DNA from: Euglena gracilis
Taxonomy: Eukaryota > Euglenida > Euglenophyceae > Euglenales
Reading direction: 5' to 3'
Assembly: GCA_039621445.1 (NCBI GenBank)
Contig: CP154956.1
Coordinates: 14,806,166 to 14,870,165 of the forward strand
DNA length: 64,000 bases
Shown: positions 54,501 to 64,000 of the stretch, in pieces
How the letters are laid out: each line of letters begins with the position of its first letter
How positions within the stretch are numbered: the first letter of the stretch is position 1
Notes under the pieces: model-generated
The model's database searches: none
What the model saw: the letters and a program-made list of their open reading frames with translations, nothing else
Told to the model about the DNA's origin: nothing
Translations under genes and position numbers: made by a program

Positions 54501-56761
54501 CAAGTTCCATTGTTCATCTTGGAATTTCCAGATGAACAGTTTATGTTGCTTTTGCTCTCACCTTAGTTCATTTTTTGTATTTGTTTGTTCCTTTTTTGAA
54601 TTTGTTTATTCCTTTTTTAATTTAATTTAATTAGTTGAATTATTTCTGTGACAATAAACATCAAAGGGTAACGTGACATAACGTAAAATACAATATGCAT
54701 ATGTCGCTTCAGCCGAAATGGCCATCCCCCTGGGGCCACCACGCGGGGAGGGGTCAGTTCAGATTTATGACCCGGGTCGGGTGTGGTTACACCCCTTGGA
54801 CCCCAGCCTTGGAGGCTTAACTCGGAGGACTCCTTGGGGTGGGGTGGGGGAAGGCGGGTGGGTGGGTTCGAGCCAGGCTCCCCCCTGGGGTTCATGGGCA
54901 GAGGCCCGGGTATGGGTTTTGGCGCGAAGTGCCGGAAAATATTTAGGAAATGCCCGTCGATGGACCAATTTTCAGGGGGTTCCCCCACCCTCCGATTGGG
55001 GTGGGTGGGTGGGTGGGGGACCCCTCTCCCCCTGGGTCTTAAACAGAAGCCTTCCCCCCTTGGGGGTCGTTGTTGAGCGACGCTGTGGTGCAACTTGTTG
55101 CTTATTTGTCATCATTCACCTTCATTGATGATGGTGAATGCTGCTGCTGCTGCTGCTGCTGGGGTCCATTTTAAGGAGATTCAAAAGACTTCCGCGGTGA
55201 CACACAAACCCCTTCCGGGCTGGCCCTGACTACACCGTGACCAGGAGGTTTCTTAAGCCGGACCCCCATCCCATTTGCATGCACACACATTGACAGACAG
55301 GCACAGACAGACACACACTTCACACCCAACATGCACACACACACACACACACACACACAACATGCACACACACATACACACACACACACACAACACGCAC
55401 ACACACATACACACACATACACACACACACAACACGCACGCACACACGCACACACACACACACACACACAACACAGCACAGCACAACACAACACACATCC
55501 GACCCCCGGGGGAGGTCTGCCAGCCAGCACGTTTTCCCAGATGACCCAGATGAGTCCTGAAGAGATGCCCTGACCGTGACGCTGTACACGCTCCACCTGC
55601 TGCTCTGCACGTACTTCCGGGGCTTCCCCACCTGCCTGGAGTGGTGGCTGGTGACCGGCGCCGCGGTGTGCATCATGGCTGGGTCGCGGCTGAGGCTGGG
55701 GCTGGGGGACGGTCTGGACCCCAAATGTGGCGACAAAGATCCCAGGTACGTGACGTTTTTGATTTTTTTTTTGCTTTTAAAGAAACACAGACCTCCAAGC
55801 CGTGGTGCAGAAGGGAACGAAATTGCTGACCTGGTCGCTGACCTGGTGGGCGGTCCTTAGCGCACACAGAGAGAGGAGGGGAGGCGGTCACAAGCAGCAA
55901 TTTATTTGTATTGTGCATATGAATGTCTATGCACATGGACATAGGATGTTTCTGTACAAAATCTAAATGGCTGCCAGAAATCACTTTTCCCCCCGAAGTT
56001 GACCTGTGTTTTTTTGCCAAATATGGAGATTTCTCTTCCGTTTTCCCTGTAGATATTCATTAAAATGTGGTGGAACAGGAATTTTTATTTTAACACTTGA
56101 GTACCACCCTGGTCTGGTCACGTGTGCGTGTGTGTCTCTTGTTGTGGTTTGCACACTCACAGCTGTGAGTGTGCGTGTGTGTATTGTGTGTGTGTGTGTG
56201 TGTGCATTTGCATGCACATACACACACAGACAGACACAAACAGACACAGAGACACACGCACACACACATCACACAAAACACACAACACACAACATACACG
56301 TACACACACAACACACACAACACAACACAACACAACACAACACAACACAACACAACACAACACAACACAACACAACACAACACAACACAACACAACACAA
56401 CACAACACAACACAACACAACACAACACAACACAACACAAACACAACACAACACAACACAACACAACACAACACAACACAACACAACACAACACAACACA
56501 ACACAACACAACACAACACAACACAACACAACACAACACACACACACACACACACACACACAACACACACACACACACACACAACTCACAACAAAACACC
56601 ACACACATACACAGACACACAGACCTCCGGCTCAGCGATGACAAAAATGTGGGAATTAGGTGGCTGGAAGCGGCGGTCCAGAGCGGACAATGCTGGGGGC
56701 GTACCTCTGCCTCCGCCGGGAGATGCAGGACATCCCCCTCGCCGGGGACACCGCCGTGTGA
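51496..56761 (+). CDS. SYS1: SYS1 Golgi trafficking protein, gene-level model
   Basis: SYS1 is a four-helix Golgi membrane protein needed to recruit the Arl3/ARFRP1 GTPase. Six exons give the family pattern in order: FDPLGIIAQIVTLQCLYY (start and first helix), GLDQLFEAKAL, LVVERSKKCL, then a Tyr/Leu-rich helix, FRGFPTCLEWWLVTG, and AYLCLRREMQDIPLAG before TGA. From memory, human and plant SYS1 share DP-x-LI-x-x-QI, ER-x-x-KCLDF, WW-x-V and EYLC-x-x-x-E-x-x-EIP at the same spacing. Introns are mixed: 51547-51730 is nonconventional; 53568-54372 is GT-AG; the intron after KKCL fits only the nonconventional rule. Borders of the introns after exons 2 and 5 are uncertain. Starts at ATG 51496; the stop is 56759-56761. 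Confidence 0.85.
51731..51770 (+). CDS. SYS1: SYS1 exon 2
   Basis: Follows CTGATGCC (CTG at -8) and reads IIAQIVTLQCLYY. The end is placed where the next exon restores family length (GGCCGGCC after TACTACT); a later GT donor is possible but adds about 13 residues. Confidence 0.65.
52145..52374. mobile_element. CCAATAGAAGC element (intact copy)
   Basis: Starts TAAACCGCCCCCCCC...CAATAGAAGC and ends GCTTCTATTGGGGG...GTTAG with TA on both sides. The interior has TGCCGCCGAAGGCGGCGG and ATAAGCGCACC blocks. It lies in the SYS1 intron 51771-53462. Same family as 33413-33650. Confidence 0.8.
53165..53225 (+). mobile_element. 61-bp miniature of the intron family
   Basis: Starts GACCAGGATTTTTTAAGG and ends GCGCTTAAAGAATAAATGCC then TGCCGA, with CTTG directly repeated on both sides (53161-53164 and 53225-53228). 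CAG is at +4 and CTG at -8. It lies inside a SYS1 intron, not at an exon border. Confidence 0.65.
53463..53567 (+). CDS. SYS1: SYS1 exon 3
   Basis: Reads SLALLLFVADLILGFGFGLD then QLFEAKALTHKTFV and ends GTGG|GTGTGC, a conventional donor. The start could be upstream if the Pro/Gly-rich lead is included. Confidence 0.75.
54373..54461 (+). CDS. SYS1: SYS1 exon 4
   Basis: Follows CGTCTCGCAG. Reads TVNVACHLIQAGLGAWLLCL then VVERSKKCL. It ends before GCACAGCC (CAG at +4); no usable GT is near. Confidence 0.8.
54905..55045. repeat. GGGTATGGGTTT...GGGTCTTAA repeat
   Basis: Shared with 47033-47190: GGGTATGGGTTTTGGCGCGAA, a G-run with GTGGGTGGGTGGGTGG, and GGGTCTTAA. A CTG microsatellite follows at 55142-55160. 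Confidence 0.6.
55330..55496. repeat. (CA)n microsatellite
   Basis: CA repeats with ACATG, CATA and AACACA interruptions inside the SYS1 intron 54462-55563. Confidence 0.95.
55564..55680 (+). CDS. SYS1: SYS1 exon 5
   Basis: Starts at GAT so that KCL is followed by DALTV; CTG lies at -7. Reads DALTVTLYTLHLLLCTYFRG then FPTCLEWWLVTGAAVCIMA. The frame stays open to AG|GTACGT at 55745, so a longer exon with an extra loop is possible. Confidence 0.75.
56290..56545. repeat. (ACACA)n pentanucleotide microsatellite
   Basis: About 220 bp of ACACA units flanked by CA repeats, inside the last SYS1 intron. Alternating HNTTQ and VLCCV ORFs are artefacts. Confidence 0.97.
56690..56761 (+). CDS. SYS1: SYS1 exon 6, C-terminus
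   Basis: Reads MLGAYLCLRREMQDIPLAGD then TAV and TGA. YLC-x-x-RE-x-x-x-IP is the conserved SYS1 tail. The first codons may be intronic, as no standard acceptor sits exactly here. Confidence 0.75.
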   Translation: MLGAYLCLRREMQDIPLAGDTAV

Positions 56762-57659
56762 GGCTGTGCCGCATCCGAACCGCCGTTTTTCGGTACTGAC
56801 CTGCACAGTAGGGGGAAGCCTTGCCTTCATCTTACCCACTTGCCCCCCCATCCAGGAAGTTGCCACCTTGGGACCTGTACTGGTAGACTTGTTCTTCGGT
56901 AAGCCCACAACACCCCCCACCCCCCACCAGACATATGAATGGCAAGTACGTTTTTACACCCCCGGGGGTATTAAAGCGCACCCTTGGTCTGGCACGGTGC
57001 CACCGGGGCTAGTGAATGCATTGGGTAGGGTCAGGACCGGAATCAGAGATTTCTGATCTGAATTTGTCAAGATCCGAAATCGAAAAAAGTCGCATTTGCC
57101 AAAATGGCCTTTTGTTGGCAATTTTTTGCCATTTTGAGTCAAAATGGCATTCGGTTTCCTTTGACCGCAGTGCTTTTTCTCCTTTAACACCTTTCCTGTT
57201 CGGCTTTTCGGCCTTTGGCCCTCCGACATTTTTTGGGGGGAAATGGCCGACCGGGGGGATCGGCCGCACTCCCCCCCCTACCCTCCCCCGCGCGTCCTGC
57301 AACGGCTGGACGGACCGCAGGGCGAATCCCAACACTTGGCCTTTGGAGTCACCCCAAAGCCTACAAATCATTATCTCACGTCGAAAGACAGAGTTAACAA
57401 CCTCAACCTCAATTCACCCATCAAAACCCCCCATCTTAGGGCTGTGCCAGACCAAGGGTGCGCCCAGGGGTATTAAAACGTACACTATCCACATTTGTGT
57501 GCAAATATGATTAAATTTTACCCATGTCGCCATGTTCTTGCAAAATAGCATGAAAGATGCCTTGGCCAGTTTCCTTGTGGATTTTTCAAGGAATGCTGGG
57601 ATTGGATTAGATTTTTTTTCTCAGTCATGTAAAGCAGAGGATCGTGAGTGGCAAAGTGT

Positions 57660-58036
57660 TCAATGGAATCTGAAATAATACCCCCCCCAAATAATAAACC
57701 CCCCCTGAGGACCGGTTTTGGCCGCCCAAATAATAAACCCCCCCTCCGGCAGGTGTGAAGGAAAAGGAGAAAAAGAGGCAAAAATTACCAGAAATGTTGG
57801 AACAAATCACAAAAATGGATAAGATTGGTGCATGCCCAAAAATATGCCCCGAAAGCACCCATTTTTTCAAAAATGCCCCAAAATGCCAAAAAAGTGACCA
57901 TTGGAGCCTGTGGAATGGTTTTTGGGTCGATTTTTGACTTCGCAAATTTTCCCCAAATAATAACCCCCCCCCCTGGACCCCGACTTCGAGTGTCCAAATA
58001 ATAAACCGGGGGGTTTATTATTTGGAGGGGGTTTAG
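57660..58036. mobile_element. AAATAATAAACCCC element
   Basis: Starts ATAATACCCCCCCCAAATAA and ends GGTTTATTATTTGGAGGGGG, with internal AAATAATAAACCCCCC pairs and AATGCCCCAAAATGCC. It is related to, but distinct from, 23716-24119. 57050-57650 shows no exon. Confidence 0.65.
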
Positions 58037-58433
58037 TAAAGCAGAATAAAACAACTGAAAACTGGATCAACAAATAGCATACAAAGAAACACCAATCGCT
58101 TCCAATCGCGAGTCAACAAAAACCACACAACGAGAAACACAATGAACTGCCACCAATGAAAGAATCCACTCGGATCAGACTGGGCTGCAACGGAAACGAG
58201 GTTTCCCCCGTTCCTTTTCCCCTCCGCCCCGCCCAGCCTGCCTCATCCTGCACAGCGGATGGCAGGGGACCTAACCCGCACGAGCACCCGGCCCCATTGC
58301 CAGCCAGCGGCAGAACCACCCGTTCTTTGCGTCCCAATCGCCCAGTTCACCAAACGGAGCTGTCTGCTCTGCAACTGTGTGTGGGCAGGCGGCGTGACCA
58401 TCTCACAGTTGTGCTGCACAACGTCGGACCGAA

Positions 58434-58785
58434 TACCCCCCCCCCAAATAATACCTATCATTTTTTTTGCCTGAAGTCCCGGCCTGGGGGGGGGGTATTA
58501 TTTGGGGTAATAGCACCCCAAAATTTTCGAAATTTTTCGAAGCCCCAAAATAGCACCCCAAACCCCCCTTTGGGGTCATTTTTTGTATTTTCTCATGAAA
58601 TTTAACATTTCTTGGAGGCCAGATGATCCAGAAAAATTATTTTTTTTGTAATTTGTTGTCAGAGATTGTGATTTTTTTTACCCACAAAATCCGGGTCGTC
58701 GGCCCAAAATTGGGGGGGGGTGGAGGTATTAACTCGGTTGCTGAAGTTGGACCCTGAGGGGGGTTATTATTTGGGGGGAGGGTTT
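58434..58785 (+). mobile_element. AAATAATACCCC element
   Basis: Third full copy of the 23716 family: TACCCC...AAATAATACC, TTTCGAAATTTTTCGAAG, GGCCAGATGATCCAG and GGGTTATTATTTGGGGG. Confidence 0.75.
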
Positions 58786-58875
58786 GCCCTTTTGCACTAA
58801 GGCTGTGATGGTGACTGTGGAGAATGACCCTCCAGGAAGGTCATGTGCACGCCCCACTGAGAGCAAGACTTTCTG

Positions 58876-59260
58876 CTACCCCCCCCCCCCCTGAATAGAA
58901 GCCCCCCCCCCCCTCGGTTTGCGACCAATTTTCCGAATAGTGCCCCCCCCCAAAATAGCAGACCGCTCCCTGTGGGTTATCAATTGAGATGGCAAATGCT
59001 TTGGCTTCTTCACCCTTTTTAAATGAGGGTTGGGTGATTTTATGTTTAATGATCCAATGCATCCACAAGAGTAACATTTTGCAGCAAATTTGACATGGTT
59101 TGGAAAGGTAGGATGTGTAGACCCACAAAGAAATTTCTTCGATAATGCTCGGACCCCCTGGTTTTTGACCACTTTTCCAAATAGTGACCCCCCCCCTCGG
59201 TATTTGACCAACGTTCCGAATAGTTGCCCCCAGGGGCTTCTAATCAGGGTGGGTTTTATG
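58876..59260. mobile_element. GAATAGAAGCCCC element
   Basis: Begins TACCCC...CTGAATAGAAGCCCC; the interior matches 26600-26790 over about 170 bp. Minus-strand ORFs repeat in both copies. 59280-60840 holds AT-rich DNA and a CAGCCAGCAGCCTTTTTC repeat at 59640-59690 (also near 13975, 23660 and 24415). Confidence 0.7.
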
Positions 59261-60848
59261 TGCACCCAAAGATGCAAGGCAAGCAGCAATGGATGGGCTA
59301 CAAATGCGCTCACCAGGTTTGGTGATATCAAAACTTTGCCGCTAATAACGATATTTTTGATGGTCTTAGCCCTTAATTTTTCGGAAGTCTTTGTGGTGGA
59401 ATTCTCTCTATGCACTCAGCAATGTGGCCATCTCTGTTGCAATGCCTCCTCCCCACCTTTGCCTTCCACTCATAGGCCACGTCTCCCCTGCATTGCTTCC
59501 CTGATCCAGGCCAACGGGGGCAATTAGGACTCTGTGGTTTAGGACTCTGCTGGCTTTCTGTGTGGTTTAGAGATTTGCCATATTTACGAGGGTATCCCTT
59601 AAGCTGGAGGGCATCCCCCCCCCCCCCCGGATTCCCGTGGATTCCAGCAAGTCAGCAGCCTTATTCCAGCCAGCAGCCTTTTTCGGCCTCGGAACCCCTC
59701 CCGTCCCATCGATATGCAAAAATGGGCCAAGAATGAGCAAAAATGGGCCAAAAATAACAGGCTGGCCAGGGCAAATTTTGGGTCAAAAACGTTGGCAATG
59801 CCGGATTGAGAGTGCAATAAAAATGTTAATGTGTGTCTTCATGATCCCAAATGGATCGTCCTCATGTGCGGTGGTCCCAGTGATATTCAGCGCAAAATTT
59901 TTTTTGGGAGGAGTTGTCCCTTTTAGGGGAGCGCTCAGATGTTAGATGTTGCGTTGGCTCCATACATCTCTTTAAGGTTTTGCAGACCCCCCTGGGGGCT
60001 GCTGCAGCCAACCCCGATTTGGCCCAGCCCAGCCGCAGCCGCCCCCCCCCCCCCCCCGGGCTGCTGCTAGCCCTGCTTGCCAGCCCCTCTTTGGAGTGTC
60101 CAGCCCAAAAATGGCCCAAAATGGTGTCAGCTGCTCTTTTTTCAAACTTTGTTTTGCCAGTCATTTTTCAATTGTCCGATTTCGGCCCACCTGGACCAGT
60201 GGTCACGCCTCAAGCCACTGTACAGTTTCCCCCTGCCCCCCTTTTTTTGCTACAAACGTGCGTCTGACCTTGACCAAGCGGATTCGCAACAATTTTCGTT
60301 GAAAATTGTGAGCCACGTGAACTACTTTCCATAATTCTGAATCCTCCTCCTCCTTTTCATGCGCCTCCTGTCATGTGATCCATCTGCCATGTGATTGCTG
60401 CCAGCTGGGTGAATGGAAGTTGTCCAAAAATTTCAAACGATTCACACCTCTGGTCCATGTGTGTGTATATTTACGCAGATGAAAGGTTTTCTGGATGTGG
60501 AAGTGCCATATGGCTTTGTTATCCAATGACGTTCGACGTTGAAAGTCTAACCAGCCCCTCCCCCCCAGCATTTCGTCTCGGTTCTTCTTTTTTTTGCCCC
60601 AATTCTCAAAAATGGATGGCGTTTTATGTACGTTGTAGAACCGTGGTTTTTGAATTTCCCCAATTTCCCAAAATTGTCAACCCATTTGTCATTTGCGCAC
60701 CCGAGTCGGTCCCCAAGTGGTGTTATTTGGGCTAAACTTTCAAGGGCACTGTGCTGCTGTGCATCCTTTGGGAGCCCAAGAAAGTGGATCAGACAGGCGC
60801 AATCCTTGCACCTCTGAAAGGGTCTATCGCTCCTCTGCTGCACAGCAC

Positions 60849-60944
60849 ATGGCCGGGTTGCGATGGAGAAGCTTGTGGCTTCTCCTCATCGGAATCACTG
60901 TGGTGATGTGCCTTGTGGTGCAGTTCAGTTGGTCTACGATACAG
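60849..60944 (+). CDS. Signal-anchor first exon
   Basis: MAGLRWRSLWLLLIGITVVM then CLVVQFSWSTIQ, ending ACAG|GTGTGT. Basic residues precede one hydrophobic helix. CTGCACAG lies a few bases upstream of ATG and could serve as a trans-splice acceptor. Confidence 0.6.
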
Positions 60945-63867
60945 GTGTGTATCCCCCCATCAGATCCCTGTGGCCAAATTTGAAACACCACCGCTTGAAC
61001 TGAAAATCTGCCCTCCATTTTTTTTTAAAGTTGTGATGAATGCATGCAAATGAACGAATTGTTTTTAAGAATTTTTTTTGATTATACTTGCTTGGTCAGT
61101 TGTCCAAATCCCCCAAGGGGTAGTCTTTTTTTTGGTATTTTTGCATTATTGAAGCAGTTTTTTTGTGGCACGATTAGGTGCCCCTCCAGAAACCCTATTT
61201 ACGTGCAGGGGCCATGATTCTTTGGGGAAGTCGTTCTCCCAATCTTTGTCCGTCTATTGTTCATGCATGTGTATTTTTTAGTGTTCCCATCAAGGTGTGC
61301 CTTTGAATTGACATTATCGCAAGGCGATGCGGATTTATCTGGAGTTGAAATCCCATCAGAAAGCTTGGGACAATTTCAAAAGATTGGCACTTTGGAATCA
61401 AAGTGTCTGTTGGGGTGGTCGAGCTCCTCTTCAAAGCTCGCAATTTTGAATTTTTTTTTGAAAAAAATAACGTCAAACAAAACGTGCCCCCCTGCCATTC
61501 CCAACTCCCCCTCTGCCAGTTGCAACCCATCGCAGGGATGGATGTCGAACTTCGTCAGTGACCCCGGGTATCTCCACCGGTTCCTCCTCAAGGTGATGCC
61601 TCCCCTTTGGTGCACTGACCTGACCCTGGCGTGGCCAGCTGATCATATGCATATATGCACATGTTCGCAAATTTTGTCATTGTATACATTGACATTTTTT
61701 TTTATGTAAGAAAGGAACCAAGTCTGCTGCTCAGTGACCATTTTTGGGCAATACCAGGGGGCAGGGCTGTAAAAGAATCCCCACAACCCTGTGGGTGGTG
61801 GGTCCGACCGTCCCCCCCCCCACCAGGCCTTCCTGCGGGGGGCGGGATAAATTTGGGCATAAATATAATTGGTATGCCCCAGGAAATTTTCAAGTGTCCC
61901 ACTATTTATTAATTATTTAATTCCCGTACTGTAAGAAGAAGAACAAGAATAAGAATAAGAATGAGAATAAGAAGAAGAAGAAGAGTAATAGTAATAGTAA
62001 TAGTAATCGCAATCGTAATGGTAATGGTAATGGTAATGGTAATGGTAATGGTAATGGTAATGGTAATGGTAATGGTAATGGTAATGGTAATGGTAATGGT
62101 AATGGTAATGGTAATGTGGTTATGTGGTAATGGTGGTAATGGTAATGGTAATGTTAATATAGTAATGTGGTAATGTGGTAATGGTGGTAATGGTAATGGT
62201 AATGGTAATGGTATGGTAATGGTAATGGTAATGGTAATGGTAATGTTAATGTTTGTGGTAATGTGGTAATGGTAATGGTAATGGTAATGGTAATGGTAAT
62301 GGTAATGGTAATGGTAATGTGGTTATGTGGTAATGGTGGTAATGGTAATGGTAATGTTAATATAGTAATAACAATAGTCATGGGTATAGTCACAGTCACA
62401 GTCGCAGTCGCAGTCGCAGTCGCAGTCGCAGTCGCAGTCGCAGTCGCATTCATTGTCATTCATAGTAGTAGCTTGGGCGGCCAAACTCGCACTTAAGGTT
62501 TTGATTTTGCCTTGCAGTGAAACCCACCCTTTTGACCCTCTGGTTCCGCGGAGACCCTCCAGCACCGGCTGAGGGAAATTTGGATTTTTTGGTTGCTTTT
62601 TTAGGCTCTGCGATATGTGCCTGAAGAGTTGCCTGCTGAGGCGTCCAGAGGGTGGACTCTACACACACGTTGTGAAAAGTTGGAAAAAACGGCGTGCCAG
62701 GGAGTTGTGATCCCTGGGTGCTTGAAGCGCGAGGAACGGTACAGCGGGAACCACCCAGGTGGGGGGGGGTTGGGGGGGATTGAGGGCAAGCCTAGGGACC
62801 TGTCCCAACCTTTGGTGAGCAACGCCAGGCCCCACACTGCCAGGCATGGAAGTAGTCAAACATTGCGCTTGCACGCAATGTATGACTGTTGCGCTTGAGT
62901 GCAATGGACAACAGAAGCCCCTGAGCTTATGGGAGTCCCTCTGATGTGTTACGGTGTGTTGGGGGCCCCTCTCTGAACGGCCAGCATGGGCTTGGTGAGG
63001 AAATACATTGCGCCGACGCGCAATAGCCCATACAAAGAAATGAGAAGTGCAAAAACGTGGCTGACGTGTAATCTGAATGAACAGGCAGTGTATTATATGG
63101 GCATGTATATTGCGCTTCGGCGCAATGTATTTCCTCACCAAGCCCACATGCTGGCCGCGCAGAGAGGGCCTCCGGCACACCGTAACACATCAGAGGGACC
63201 CCCATAAGCTCAGGGGCTTCTGTTGTCCATTGCGCTTAAGCGCAATAGTCATCCATTGCGCTAAAGCACAATGTATAACTGTTGCGCTTAAGCGCAATGT
63301 CCTTTCAAATAGTAGATGTATTTGAATGCGTGCGTCAAATACATGGGAGAAGGTGGGGGATAGAACACGTGGGAGAAGGTGGGGGACAGAGGAGAATGAT
63401 GAGGGGGGTTTGAGCGCTGCTGTGCCAAAAGCTGGGTTGGTGCTTTTCAATTATTCAGGCACTGGGGAGGGAGTGGCTGTTCCAATAAGAGGAATCGTGG
63501 GCGGTAGGCTTTGGAGCCTCAGTGACCTTGCACTCAGTGCTGTGAGTAGGATTTTTTGGGATAATGACAGGAAGACCTGTTTTGGCTGAGCCATGTCCTC
63601 CATCTGCCCGGTGTGATGTGGCTGTCTGGTGGGTTGCAAATTACCGAAAAAAGGTGTGTCAGCATGTCTTCCCTTCCCTTCCGTTGTTGATGGACCATTT
63701 CGATTTCTCAATTCCATTCGCTCATCGGGTGACGAGCTTTTTTAAACACTTTTTGGGCGCCCAAAACTGTTTCCTCGGCTGTGATTCATCTGGTGCCTGT
63801 TCTTTTCCAAACAGAAAATTTCCGACTTTCAAAAGTTGGCCAAAAAGAAGGCCCCTCAGGCATGCTT
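60849..63867 (+). CDS. Unrecognised gene with signal anchor, gene-level model
   Basis: Starts at ATG 60849 with a signal-anchor exon (32 codons). Exons at 61282-61402, 61520-61592, 62605-62758 and 63459-63541 all have GT-AG borders, and each join among these four is in phase. The first exon ends in phase 0 while 61282 needs one carried base, so an exon is probably missing between them. A further exon (63571-63653) is in phase if a 29-bp intron is accepted. No family motif is recognised. An N-terminal helix with a short basic cytosolic end suggests a type II membrane or secreted protein, such as a Golgi enzyme; that is inference. Confidence 0.6.
61282..61402 (+). CDS. Exon of unrecognised gene
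   Basis: Follows GTATTTTTTAG. Reads FPSRCAFELTLSQGDADLSG then VEIPSESLGQFQKIGTLES, ending AA|GTGTCTG. Confidence 0.55.
61520..61592 (+). CDS. Exon of unrecognised gene
   Basis: Follows CTCTGCCAG and ends CTCAAG|GTGATG. Reads CNPSQGWMSNFVSDPGYLHR then FLLK. In phase with both neighbours. Confidence 0.6.
61990..62450. repeat. (GGTAAT)n and (GTCGCA)n microsatellites
   Basis: Hexanucleotide arrays: GGTAAT with TGTGGT interruptions to about 62340, then AGTCGC units at 62395-62450. They lie in the intron 61593-62604. Confidence 0.97.
62605..62758 (+). CDS. Exon of unrecognised gene
   Basis: Follows TGCTTTTTTAG and ends CACCCAG|GTGGGG. Reads ALRYVPEELPAEASRGWTLH, TRCEKLEKTACQGVVIPGCL and KREERYSGNHP. 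It is the clearest exon of this gene. Confidence 0.7.
62856..63300. repeat. Long inverted repeat with ATTGCGCTTAAGCGCAAT motifs
   Basis: Arms 62856-63025 and 63095-63300 match over about 150 bp (GACAACAGAAGCCCCTGAGC, ACATCAGAGGG complement, GGCTTGGTGAGGAAATACAT), with a ~70-bp loop. Each arm carries ATTGCGC/GCGCAAT sub-hairpins with variable centres. It sits inside the intron 62759-63458. Confidence 0.9.
63459..63541 (+). CDS. Exon of unrecognised gene
   Basis: Follows CAATTATTCAG. With the carried base it reads GTGEGVAVPIRGIVGGRLWS then LSDLALSA, ending before GTGAGTAGG. If not spliced there, the frame runs on to TGA at 63588. Confidence 0.6.
63571..63653 (+). CDS. Possible next exon
   Basis: Follows ATAATGACAG and ends AAAG|GTGTGT. 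Reads EDLFWLSHVLHLPGVMWLSG then GLQITEK in the expected phase. It requires a 29-bp intron (63542-63570). A last coding segment may follow AACAG at 63815. Confidence 0.4.
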
Positions 63868-64000
63868 AACTGCGAAGCAAGTGGGAGGAACCTCTGGCAA
63901 TGGCATTTAGGTTTACAACGCATAGGAAAAGACACGTCTGGATATGAAGAAGTTGGTGGTTGCATTCACCCCAGGGGGTTGGCTTCCTGTCCCAGGCAAG

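Noticed and set aside
56006-57056. Several overlapping 140-295-residue ORFs on both strands
   Set aside because: They translate ACACA and CA repeats in every frame.

Overview
This window looks like nuclear DNA from a euglenid protist, probably Euglena or a close relative. The main evidence is splice structure. Several coding exons join in frame only if introns are cut at positions with CAG at +4 to +6 and CTG at -8 to -6, with the two intron ends complementary. Euglenid nonconventional introns are known for this layout. Ordinary GT-AG introns occur in the same genes. Exons are short (22 to about 250 bp), many are very rich in G/C at third codon positions, and they sit in introns of up to about 4.5 kb. 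Most of the rest is repetitive: homopolymer C or G runs, microsatellites, and dozens of short elements with inverted ends. Most long open frames here come from these repeats and are not genes.

Three gene models are supported. (1) A receiver (phosphoacceptor) domain on the + strand is built from seven exons between 32.4 and 42.5 kb. Upstream exons look like a histidine-kinase ATPase domain (27.07-27.22 and 28.78-28.91 kb) and membrane segments (14.9 and 16.8 kb), so the locus is probably a membrane hybrid histidine kinase. Three coding-like blocks on the - strand (17.9-19.74 kb) interrupt it, so continuity upstream of 27 kb is not proven. (2) SYS1, a small four-helix Golgi trafficking protein, lies at 51.5-56.8 kb on + and is recognisable from start to stop, with mixed intron types. 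(3) A gene of unknown function starts with a signal-anchor exon at 60.85 kb and runs off towards the right end on +, with phase-consistent GT-AG introns. Weaker exon clusters lie at 5.4-7.8, 10.2-11.0, 14.1-16.4 and 44.1-45.9 kb.

The repeat landscape is the most striking part. Many different small elements share one design: a TA target, ends reading ACCC...C-run and G-run...GGGT, and often an internal GGCGC-loop-GCGCC hairpin. One of them (3996-4207) sits inside another (3954-4391), and a second copy of the host (20100-20324) keeps the uninterrupted TA site, so the insertion can be read directly. A second group starts with NNNCAGG and ends with CCTGNNNNN, the same geometry as the spliced introns, and has inverted ends. 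One member (33208-33893) is itself an intron of the receiver gene; others (11459-11861 and 53165-53225) sit in non-coding DNA between short direct repeats. This suggests that nonconventional introns here arise from, or still are, mobile elements. Other repeats include a TTAA-flanked 1-kb element, a 70-bp perfect palindrome, a 16-bp minisatellite open in all six frames, and several long hairpins.

Everything here was read by eye. Gene names other than SYS1 and the receiver domain are tentative.
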